Shown here piece after piece: positions 24,005 through 30,852 of a stretch of 64,000 bases of DNA. How positions within the stretch are numbered: position 1 is the stretch's first letter; each line of letters starts with the position of its first letter. Location of the stretch: contig CASDRS010000011.1 in assembly GCA_949283255.1 (NCBI GenBank), positions 22,987 to 86,986 of the forward strand, given 5' to 3'. The notes under the pieces were generated by a model. The model ran no database searches and had not been told where the DNA came from. It saw only the letters and a list, made by a program, of their open reading frames with translations. Origin of the DNA: an uncultured bacterium (GTDB taxonomy: Bacteria; Cyanobacteriota; Vampirovibrionia; Gastranaerophilales; Gastranaerophilaceae). The translations under genes and the position numbers were made by a program.

Positions 24005-24987
24005 TTCTTGATTGGCAAATATGATTGCGGGTAATTGTAATCTTCTTTAAAGCCTATGTGTCTGTACATTTTCAGCGCTTGGAAATTATTTGTTTCTGTT
24101 GTTGTATTAACTTCCGTAATCGGGTAAACGCTGTTGTCGCAAAGTTCAATAAGCTTGTTAACTGAATTTTTTAATAAATGCTTTGACAATCCTTTGCCTT
24201 GATGTTCTCTTGTCAGTCCAAAAATAGGAATGTTCGCAATACTGTTATCAGTTAAGTTCATGAAACATAATCCTACAGGCTCATCATTATATAGCAATAC
24301 TGTTGTTGCTTCAGGCAAGAATTTTGCGTAAACATCTCCTGTAATCTTTGTTAAGATGTCTCTTACACCTTCGTCAGTCTTAAATCTCGGATCGAAAAGG
24401 GCATCTGCACTGTTCTCGAAGGCTTCGTGTATAATATGTACGGCATCTCCGTAAAAATCATCATTCCATTCAGCCATACTATAGCCTTCAGGTAATGGCC
24501 CTAAATCAGCCATCTCAAGTATTTCTCTGGAGTTTGTTCCGTTCATCATAAATCTTAATACTACAATTCCGACAAACTTAAAGCCGAATTGTGCTATTTC
24601 ATTTATTAATATCTTTTGTGCGCCCAACATTGGGTAGCATACAACCATATTCTGGCGTTCCTGCTTTGTTTCTGCCATAAATTCGTCAATAAGATATCTG
24701 CTTCGTTCTTGTGTGTTTTCCATTTTGTATGAGTGGATAATATTTAATTCTACAGCTTCTGAAATTGATGTTGTATAAATCAAAAATGCTGTAGGTAAAC
24801 TGTTTTCAAACAGCACAATACATTTTATTAAATCTTTTTCAATTGCGTTTATAAATCCCTTATAGTCAAGCGGGGGTAATTCAAATTTATATTCTTCGAT
24901 TGCTCTGTCTTTAAAATCGTTATATATTGCCTCAAAAGACGAATAATCTTCTCTTCTTATTAATCGTGCTTCAAATACAGTTTTCAT
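24001..24987 (-). CDS. GNAT-family N-acetyltransferase
   Basis: A 328-residue protein. The C-terminal half is a GNAT fold: GLCFMNLTDNSIANIPIFGL as the central strands, then the acetyl-CoA pyrophosphate loop REHQGKGLSKHLL (Q/RxxGxG/A form) and NNFQALKMYRHIGFKE. The N-terminal ~150 residues show a weaker, probably degenerate, GNAT-like fold, as in tandem GNAT proteins. The acceptor is unknown. AAGGA lies eight bases before the ATG and TATAAT about 28 bases upstream, so this gene is leadered, unlike several neighbours. Confidence 0.8.
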   Translation of the reverse strand: MKTVFEARLIRREDYSSFEAIYNDFKDRAIEEYKFELPPLDYKGFINAIEKDLIKCIVLFENSLPTAFLIYTTSISEAVELNIIHSYKMENTQERSRYLIDEFMAETKQERQNMVVCYPMLGAQKILINEIAQFGFKFVGIVVLRFMMNGTNSREILEMADLGPLPEGYSMAEWNDDFYGDAVHIIHEAFENSADALFDPRFKTDEGVRDILTKITGDVYAKFLPEATTVLLYNDEPVGLCFMNLTDNSIANIPIFGLTREHQGKGLSKHLLKNSVNKLIELCDNSVYPITEVNTTTETNNFQALKMYRHIGFKEDYNYPQSYLPIKN

Positions 24988-25013
24988 ACATTAATTCCTT
25001 ACTCTTTTTCATA

Positions 25014-26222
25014 TTATAGCATATGATGCATTTTTTCTTTTTTAGTGTCCAAATAATATTTATTATATGTTGTCACTTCAGAGTCTACTTTCACTATATC
25101 ATTTACAGTTAATCCGTAACCCTTCAAACCTATGATTTTTTTAGGATTGTTAGTGATTAGGTTGAATTTTGTAAACCCTATGTCTCGAATGATTTGGGCG
25201 CCTATTCCGTAATCTCTAAGATCTGCTTTAAATCCGAGCGAAATATTTGCTTCAATCGTATCTTGTCCCTCTTCTTGCAATTTATATGCTTTGATTTTAT
25301 TTACAAGTCCTATACCTCTGCCTTCTTGACCTCTCATATAGACTAATGCACCTTTTCCGTATTTTTCTATCATTCTTAGTGCACCGTGCAATTGAGAATT
25401 GCAATCGCATTTAAGGCTGTGGAATATATCTCCGGTCAGGCACTCGCTGTGTACTCTGATAAGCGGTATTTTATCGCTGCCATCGTCTTTTACCAATGCT
25501 ACGTGTTCTTCGCCGGTTAATTTGTTTACGTATCCGTATATTTTAAAATGCCCATATTTAGTAGGTAAATCGGCTTCTGCTTCTCTTGATACGAGATTTT
25601 CTGATTTAAGTCTGTATGCAATTAACTCTGCTACGGAAATAAATTTTATACCGTGTTCATCTGCAAACTGTCTCAAATAATCTCTTCTTGCCATGTGCCC
25701 GTCTTTGGTCATAATCTCGCACATAGGACCAGCCTGAACATGTCCGCATAACCTTGCCAAATCGACAACAGCTTCTGTGTGACCTGTTCTTTGCAAAACA
25801 CCGCCTTTTCTTGCTACACAAGGAAACAGGTGCCCGGGTCTTCTTAAATCTGACGGAACTGCATCAGGAGCTATTGCAACTTCTATGGTTTTTGCTCTGT
25901 CGTATGCTGATATCCCTGTAGTTACTCCAAATTTTTCGGCTGCATCTATGCTTACGGTGAAGGCTGTTTTCATGCTTTCACTGTTTTGCTCTACCATTTG
26001 CGGGAGTTCAAGTTTCTCGGCTATCTCATTTGAGATTGCTAAGCATACGAGCCCGCCTGCTTCTCTTGCCATAAAATTTATTACATCGGGAGTTGTCATT
26101 TGTGCGGAACAGATTAGGTCGCCTTCATTTTCTCGGTCTTCATCATCTGCGACAATTAACATTTTCCCGTTTTTAAAGTCTTCGATTGCTTCTTCTATAT
26201 TATCAAATCTAAAATTATCCAT
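25014..26222 (-). CDS. ribBA: Bifunctional DHBP synthase / GTP cyclohydrolase II
   Basis: A 402-residue fusion for the two entry steps of riboflavin synthesis. Residues 1-200 are 3,4-dihydroxy-2-butanone-4-phosphate synthase (DDEDRENEGDL, the metal/substrate loop; RRPGHLFPC; GHTEAVVDL). Residues about 205-402 are GTP cyclohydrolase II with the zinc cysteines in CLTGDIFHSLKCDC, the MRGQEGRGIG loop and LRDYGIGAQI. The ATG overlaps the ribE stop (TAATG), so translation is coupled. No FMN riboswitch is visible and there is no room for one before ribE. Confidence 0.96.
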   Translation of the reverse strand: MDNFRFDNIEEAIEDFKNGKMLIVADDEDRENEGDLICSAQMTTPDVINFMAREAGGLVCLAISNEIAEKLELPQMVEQNSESMKTAFTVSIDAAEKFGVTTGISAYDRAKTIEVAIAPDAVPSDLRRPGHLFPCVARKGGVLQRTGHTEAVVDLARLCGHVQAGPMCEIMTKDGHMARRDYLRQFADEHGIKFISVAELIAYRLKSENLVSREAEADLPTKYGHFKIYGYVNKLTGEEHVALVKDDGSDKIPLIRVHSECLTGDIFHSLKCDCNSQLHGALRMIEKYGKGALVYMRGQEGRGIGLVNKIKAYKLQEEGQDTIEANISLGFKADLRDYGIGAQIIRDIGFTKFNLITNNPKKIIGLKGYGLTVNDIVKVDSEVTTYNKYYLDTKKEKMHHML

Positions 26223-26860
26223 TACACAAACCCATTCTCTCGTAAAAAATTTTCGTCTATCCTATTATTATTATTTACTGATAAAAATTTTTCAATGTAT
26301 CGACCTAATATATCAGTTTCTATATTCACATTATAACCCGATTTCAGGTCTTTAAGTGTAGTATTTTGCCAAGTATGAGGAATTACTGCAACTTTTATTA
26401 CTGATCCGTTAATATCGGCTACAGTTAAGCTTATCCCATTAATTGCGATAGAACCTTTTTTGACTATGTACTTGGTTTCTGTTTCAGGTACAGTAAATGT
26501 TAAATTATAAAAGTCTGTAAGACGTTCATAGCCTAAAAATTTCCCGACACAGTCAATATGACCTTGTACAATATGCCCGCCCATTCGACTGTTTGGGGTT
26601 AGAGCTCTTTCTAAATTGACTTCGTCTCCAGTGTGAATTTCTTTGAATGTCGTAACCCTAAGCGTTTCATCACTTACATCGGCAGAAAATGTTGTATTTG
26701 TTAAGTCAGTTACGGTCTGACAGCAGCCGTTTATCGCAATACTGTCTCCGATTTTGGTGCCTTCGAGTATGTTTTTGCACTCGACAGTAATTCGAGCTCC
26801 ATTGGCTTTTTTAGAAAAATCCTTTATTTTACCGATTTCTTCCACAATCCCTGTAAACAT
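26222..26860 (-). CDS. ribE: Riboflavin synthase, alpha subunit
   Basis: A 212-residue protein with the two tandem lumazine-binding repeats of RibE (MFTGIVEEIG and the second repeat beginning MGGHIVQGHIDCVG), which dismutates lumazine to riboflavin. The N-terminal MFTGIVEE is diagnostic. It is the promoter-proximal gene of ribE-ribBA; ribD and ribH are not in the window. On the minus strand the start follows TGATAAAAT by six bases (GAAGAT), so the mRNA is probably leaderless. It is divergent from the TPR protein gene, with 38 bases between the start codons. Confidence 0.96.
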   Translation of the reverse strand: MFTGIVEEIGKIKDFSKKANGARITVECKNILEGTKIGDSIAINGCCQTVTDLTNTTFSADVSDETLRVTTFKEIHTGDEVNLERALTPNSRMGGHIVQGHIDCVGKFLGYERLTDFYNLTFTVPETETKYIVKKGSIAINGISLTVADINGSVIKVAVIPHTWQNTTLKDLKSGYNVNIETDILGRYIEKFLSVNNNNRIDENFLRENGFV

Positions 26861-26866
26861 ATCTTC

Positions 26867-26872
26867 ATTTTA
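26867..26872 (-). promoter_or_regulatory. Extended -10 of leaderless ribE
   Basis: TGATAAAAT on the minus strand, six bases from the ribE ATG at 26860. Confidence 0.6.
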
Positions 26873-26886
26873 TCACAAAAATATGT

Positions 26887-26892
26887 TATAAT
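26887..26892 (+). promoter_or_regulatory. Extended -10 of leaderless TPR/glycosyltransferase gene
   Basis: TGTTATAAT on the plus strand, six bases (CTTTTC) before the GTG start at 26899. Confidence 0.6.
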
Positions 26893-26898
26893 CTTTTC

Positions 26899-28368
26899 GT
26901 GGAGAAAGAGCTTAGAAAAGAGTATTTTGATAAGGCATTCAGGCTTCATTCTGCCGGAAAGGTTGTGGAGGCTGTAAATTTTTATAACAAAATCCTTAAG
27001 GAAATTCCTGAGGATTCCGAGGTGTTGAATTTGCTCGGGATTAGTCAGATGCAGCTTAAAAATTTTGATAAGGCTGAAAAGTTTGTGACAAGAGCTCTTT
27101 CGGTTAGAAAAAATAAATATTTTTATGAAACATTAGCACAGATTTATTTTCAACAAAAGTTGTATGATAAAGAACTTGCTGTCAGATTGGAAGAAGAAAA
27201 GCTTTTTGGTTTGAGTTTTGAACTGGCCTTCAGCATTGGGCTTAATTACAAAAATCTTTTGGATTTTGAAAATTCCGAAAAATATTATCTTGAAGCTTTA
27301 AAATTTAATCCAAAGTCTCGTGATACCTATTTTAATCTGGCTAACTTGTATACATTGTTTCACCAACCTGAAAAGGCTAAGGAAAATTATCTGAAATGTA
27401 TTGAGATAAATCCTAATGACAGAGAGTCAAAATATTTTCTTTCTTTAAATTATTTCAGGTTAAAGGATTATGAGCACGGTCTGCCTTATTTTGAGACAAG
27501 GCTTTGCCGTGAGACGGCTATTAATACGGAAATTGTTACTTATCCTAATTTAATTCCGAATTCCAAAATCTGGAGAGGGGAAGATATTTCCGACAAAACG
27601 CTTTATGCTTATTATGAGGCAGGTTTTGGCGATATGATTATGTTTGCTCGCTATATTCCTTTGCTTCTGAAGCGTTGTAAAAAATTGATTTTAAAACCTC
27701 AAGTTGAGTTGTATCAGCTGTTTAAAGAAAATTTCCCTGAAGTAGAAGTTATGGATTATTTTTGGGAAGAAAAAGATTTGAAGTTTGATGTTCATATCCC
27801 ATTTTTGAGTGTTCCTTATGTTTTGGGATTGAAGACTGATGAGATGTTTGTCGGAAGGGACGGTTATCTTAAAGCTGATAAAGTTAAGGTTGATGAATAT
27901 AAAAAGCAATTTTTTGATAACGACAAGTTCAAAATAGGTATAAAATGGCAGGGCAATACGTATTATGAAACAGGACGTGTAATCAATGTGGATGCTTTTT
28001 CGGGGTTGTTTGATTTAGATCATGTTCAAGTTTATTCCGCTCAGACTTTTGAAGGGGCGGAAGAGTTTCAGAAGCTTGCTGAAAAATATGACATTATAGA
28101 TTTGAGTAAAAGTTTTAAGGACTTTTCTTATACTGCCGCCGCTGTTGAAAATTTGGATCTTGTTATTTGTAATGATACATCCCTTGCACATCTTGCAGGC
28201 GCGATGAAAAAGCCTTGCGCGGTTTTATTGCCATATAATTATAACTGGAGATGGCATACTGATTTGTCATACTGTGATTGGTATGAAAGTGTAAAATTAT
28301 ATCCTGCATCTAAGCTTGAGAGCTGGAATGATGTTATGCAAAGAGTTATTAAAGATATTAATTTTTAA
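26899..28368 (+). CDS. TPR protein with glycosyltransferase family 9-like C-terminus
   Basis: A 489-residue protein. Residues 1-200 are tetratricopeptide repeats (A-G-K-V-V-E-A-V-N-F-Y-N-K at the first; KFNPKSRDTYFNLANLYTL and EINPNDRESKYFLSLNYF later). Residues about 225-489 resemble heptosyltransferase-like GT-B enzymes often attached to TPRs: a first Rossmann half with DMIMFARYIPLL, and a second half with FKIGIKWQGN and the donor-site VICNDTSLAHLAGAMKKPCAVLL. It probably transfers a sugar to protein or lipopolysaccharide; donor and acceptor are unknown. It begins with GTG in leaderless context. The 3' end overlaps the convergent transglycosylase gene by 11 bases. Confidence 0.82.
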   Translation: MEKELRKEYFDKAFRLHSAGKVVEAVNFYNKILKEIPEDSEVLNLLGISQMQLKNFDKAEKFVTRALSVRKNKYFYETLAQIYFQQKLYDKELAVRLEEEKLFGLSFELAFSIGLNYKNLLDFENSEKYYLEALKFNPKSRDTYFNLANLYTLFHQPEKAKENYLKCIEINPNDRESKYFLSLNYFRLKDYEHGLPYFETRLCRETAINTEIVTYPNLIPNSKIWRGEDISDKTLYAYYEAGFGDMIMFARYIPLLLKRCKKLILKPQVELYQLFKENFPEVEVMDYFWEEKDLKFDVHIPFLSVPYVLGLKTDEMFVGRDGYLKADKVKVDEYKKQFFDNDKFKIGIKWQGNTYYETGRVINVDAFSGLFDLDHVQVYSAQTFEGAEEFQKLAEKYDIIDLSKSFKDFSYTAAAVENLDLVICNDTSLAHLAGAMKKPCAVLLPYNYNWRWHTDLSYCDWYESVKLYPASKLESWNDVMQRVIKDINF

Positions 28369-29059
28369 TATCGATATGTTTTTTCTTGGTGTCATCGAAA
28401 ATTTTGGATTTAATTTTGTTTACGTAATTGTTTAAGCTCTTTAAAAACCTTTGGTTTCTGGCTTTTGTTTGTTTTGGAGATTTTAGCATACCCCAAGTTT
28501 CGCCTGCTGAGAGGTGAGCTTTGTTTTCAAGATTACAGGTATCTTTTAACATTATGAAGTAGCCTTTTGCATAATCTAACTGCTTTTCTCTCGGAAGTTT
28601 TAAATATTCTTTCATTGAAATATTTTTCTTAAGCCTTAATTCTTTCGAATATTTTTCCGTAACTGTTTTTAATGATGTAGGATTCATTTGAATAATCCCA
28701 CCATACAATATTCTTCCATTTTTATCTTTTGATGTAATTGCCGGATTCCAGCCTGCTGATTCTTGATACATTATTGCAAGCAGGTCTTCCGGGTTACATT
28801 TGATATCGGCTGCTAAAAGAACAACTTTTTCTAGAAATTCATCCGATACTTTTGGGACTCCCGGTTTTAGTTTGTCTTTGATTTCTTTAACTTTACGTTC
28901 AATACTTGCAGAATTTGAGTTGCTGGATTTGTTAGTGTAATTGAATGCACCAAATGGTAAAATCATTTCTGATTCCGATTTTGTCCAATCTACGCTCGCT
29001 AAGTCATTGTTGCTGGTTGCTTTGAACGGAATTTGAATTGATGGAATTTGATCTGACAT
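28358..29059 (-). CDS. Lytic transglycosylase-like (SLT) protein
   Basis: A 233-residue protein. Residues about 70-190 match the lysozyme-like SLT fold: DLLAIMYQESAGWNP with the catalytic glutamate, YGGIIQMNPTS, and a later helix with AKGYFIMLKD. There is no signal peptide; the polar N-terminus carries IQIPFKATS, similar to the SFRG/SFKG motif of two other proteins here. Such enzymes cleave peptidoglycan, often to let appendages through the wall. The start is ATG 29059 (MSDQIP) with AAAGG eight bases upstream; the longer frame starts with GTG at 29068. The promoter is a near-perfect sigma-28 type, which suggests expression with late flagellar genes. Confidence 0.8.
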   Translation of the reverse strand: MSDQIPSIQIPFKATSNNDLASVDWTKSESEMILPFGAFNYTNKSSNSNSASIERKVKEIKDKLKPGVPKVSDEFLEKVVLLAADIKCNPEDLLAIMYQESAGWNPAITSKDKNGRILYGGIIQMNPTSLKTVTEKYSKELRLKKNISMKEYLKLPREKQLDYAKGYFIMLKDTCNLENKAHLSAGETWGMLKSPKQTKARNQRFLKSLNNYVNKIKSKIFDDTKKKHIDIKN

Positions 29060-29083
29060 AATTATCACCTTTCTACACGCATT

Positions 29084-29110
29084 TTTACGGCAATATTTTT
29101 GAAAACTTTA
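29084..29110 (-). promoter_or_regulatory. Sigma-28 (FliA)-like promoter of the transglycosylase gene
   Basis: On the minus strand: TAAAGTTT (29110-29103), 11 bases, GCCGTAAA (29091-29084). This equals the FliA consensus TAAAGTTT-N11-GCCGATAA except at two -10 positions. The predicted transcription start leaves a short leader with an AAAGG site before ATG 29059. Confidence 0.65.
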
Positions 29111-29154
29111 ATTTTTTTATTAAATTGTTAAGTTTTGGTTAAAAAAGGAAGTTT

Positions 29155-29175
29155 TTATAACAATCAGAGTTATAA
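29155..29175. promoter_or_regulatory. Inverted repeat upstream of hsp20
   Basis: TTATAAC, seven bases, GTTATAA: perfect 7-base arms about 45-65 bases before the hsp20 start. It does not match CIRCE. It may be an operator or simply AT-rich promoter sequence. Confidence 0.35.
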
Positions 29176-29220
29176 CATAGGTGTAGAGAAAATAAATAGA
29201 TTTTGAAAGGAGTGTTGATT

Positions 29221-29676
29221 ATGAAATTTTTAGTTAAGAAAGCACCGGAAAGTTTTATTAGAACTGTAAATGATGAAATCAGCTCTTTATTAAATAGACA
29301 TTTTGATAGTTACTTCCCTGAAGCAGCTTATTGGGAAGATACAGATAAATTTTCAATGCCTGTAGAAATTACTGATAAGGGCAGAGATTATGAAATTAAG
29401 GCTGAATTGCCTGGAGTTAAAAAAGAAGATTTAGATATTGATATCGATAAAAACTATATGACAATCAATGCTAAAAAAGTTGAGGAAAATAAGGTTGATG
29501 AAAAATCTTACAAGAAATCTGAATTCAGATATGGTGAATTTTCAAGAACAGTTTATTTCCCTGAAGAAGTTAATGTCGATAAAGCAGAAGCTAAATTGGA
29601 ACATGGTGTTTTGAAGATTGATGTACCTAAGAAATATTCAGAAAATGAAGCTAAGAAAAAATTAACTGTTAAATAA
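29221..29676 (+). CDS. Small heat shock protein, Hsp20/alpha-crystallin family
   Basis: A 151-residue holdase chaperone. The alpha-crystallin domain spans about residues 45-140: MPVEITDKGRDYEIKAELPGVKKEDLDIDI, FSRTVYFPEEV and the conserved HGVLKIDVPK. The short C-terminal tail (AKKKLTVK) contains a degenerate I/V-x-I/V anchor. ATG 29221 (MKFLVKKAP) was chosen: AAAGGAG lies at ideal distance, while the longer frame at 29203 overlaps that site. It is monocistronic with a strong terminator behind. Confidence 0.93.
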   Translation: MKFLVKKAPESFIRTVNDEISSLLNRHFDSYFPEAAYWEDTDKFSMPVEITDKGRDYEIKAELPGVKKEDLDIDIDKNYMTINAKKVEENKVDEKSYKKSEFRYGEFSRTVYFPEEVNVDKAEAKLEHGVLKIDVPKKYSENEAKKKLTVK

Positions 29677-29716
29677 TCTGTCACAAGCAGATTGTTCCCT
29701 GTTATATTTTAAAATT

Positions 29717-29752
29717 AAAGCCAAAACCTTAATACAGGTTTTGGCTTTTTTT
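29717..29752 (+). terminator. Intrinsic terminator after hsp20
   Basis: AAAGCCAAAACCT pairs with AGGTTTTGGCTTT around a six-base loop and is followed by a T-run. Confidence 0.9.
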
Positions 29753-29883
29753 GCGTTTATTGTCTTAAAAATCCTACTTTAGGCTAAGTCGCAATATAAA
29801 CTTATAATCCAAAAGGATGGTTATATTATAAAGGTTTTTATCATAAAATAGATCTTGATATAGTGTAATTTATGGAGAAGTTT

Positions 29884-30750
29884 ATGAAGACTATTAGTAT
29901 TGATAAGGAAAAATGTATTCATTGCGGGCTTTGTATCGGAGATTGTGTTTCGGGCTGTATAGATTTTGATGAGGAAAAATTTCCTGTGATGAAGGATGAG
30001 GCAAGATGTATAGCTTGTCAGCACTGTTTGGCGGTTTGTCCTGTCGGGGCATTATCTTTTTGCGATAAAAATCCTGAAAATTCTCAGGAAGCTAATTATG
30101 ATGATATTTTGGGGCTTATCAAGTCAAGGCGAAGTGTTAGACAGTATAAAGAAGAAGAAATTTCTTCCGATATTATGCAAAAGCTAAAGGAAATGTTACC
30201 TTATATCCCGACAGGCTGCAATTCGCATTCTCTGCATTTTTCAATCGTTGAAAAGAAAGAGGCTATGGATGTTATAAGAGAAAAGGTTAGAAAGTTGTTA
30301 TTAAAAACAATGTCTTATAAAGCTTTGTCTCCTATTATGAATAAGTTTTCAAGATATAAGGATGCTTTTTTGAACGGCGAGGACGTGATTTTTAGAGATG
30401 CGCCTCATATTGTGGTTGTTTCGTCCCCTCTGACGGCACCTTGCGCTAATGTTGATCCTATTATTGCATTGAGTTATTTTGAATTGTATGCTCAACATTT
30501 GGGAGTTGGAACTTGTTGGTGCGGGTTTGCGCAGGCATGTTTGAAGATTTTCCCTGAGTTATGTGAAATGTTGGAAATTCCTGCAGGATACAAGCCTGTT
30601 TATGTAATGTTGTTCGGTTATCCAAAGGTAAAATATCAGCGTACGACTCAGCCTGAACCTTATAAGATTGCAGAGATTAAGGAAATCAGGGAAAAAGACG
30701 CTTGTATTTTCTGCAGAATAAAGCGTTTGGTAACAAACTTTTTGCGATAA
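29884..30750 (+). CDS. Ferredoxin-nitroreductase fusion protein
   Basis: A 288-residue protein. Residues 1-62 are a 2[4Fe-4S] ferredoxin (CIHCGLCIGDC, later CIACQHCLAVCPVGA). Residues about 75-270 are a nitroreductase-family FMN domain (IKSRRSVRQYKEEEI, IPTGCNSHSLHF, GVGTCWCGFAQ, VMLFGYPKVKYQRT). Fusions of this kind couple ferredoxin-type electrons to flavin reduction of an unknown substrate and are typical of anaerobes. ATG 29884 has GGAGAAG in front. An in-frame ATG at 29872 lies seven bases after TATAGT and would be a leaderless start, so the start is uncertain by four codons. Confidence 0.88.
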   Translation: MKTISIDKEKCIHCGLCIGDCVSGCIDFDEEKFPVMKDEARCIACQHCLAVCPVGALSFCDKNPENSQEANYDDILGLIKSRRSVRQYKEEEISSDIMQKLKEMLPYIPTGCNSHSLHFSIVEKKEAMDVIREKVRKLLLKTMSYKALSPIMNKFSRYKDAFLNGEDVIFRDAPHIVVVSSPLTAPCANVDPIIALSYFELYAQHLGVGTCWCGFAQACLKIFPELCEMLEIPAGYKPVYVMLFGYPKVKYQRTTQPEPYKIAEIKEIREKDACIFCRIKRLVTNFLR

Positions 30751-30782
30751 GAAAATATAAGAATAGTAAAAGATATACAAAG

Positions 30783-30806
30783 GCGCCGACCTTTTAAGGT
30801 CGGCGC
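30783..30806. terminator. Bidirectional terminator between nitroreductase and reductase genes
   Basis: Perfect 11-base GC-rich arms (GCGCCGACCTT / AAGGTCGGCGC) with a two-base TT loop between convergent genes; tails are only modestly T-rich on either strand. Confidence 0.75.
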
Positions 30807-30852
30807 TTCTGTTACTCAAGTCTTTTTATCCGATTTAATTCAGCGGTATTCT

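Noticed and set aside
26861..26898. Possible FMN riboswitch before ribE-ribBA
   Set aside because: Only 38 bases separate the divergent start codons and the -10 box is six bases from the ATG, so there is no leader to hold an aptamer.
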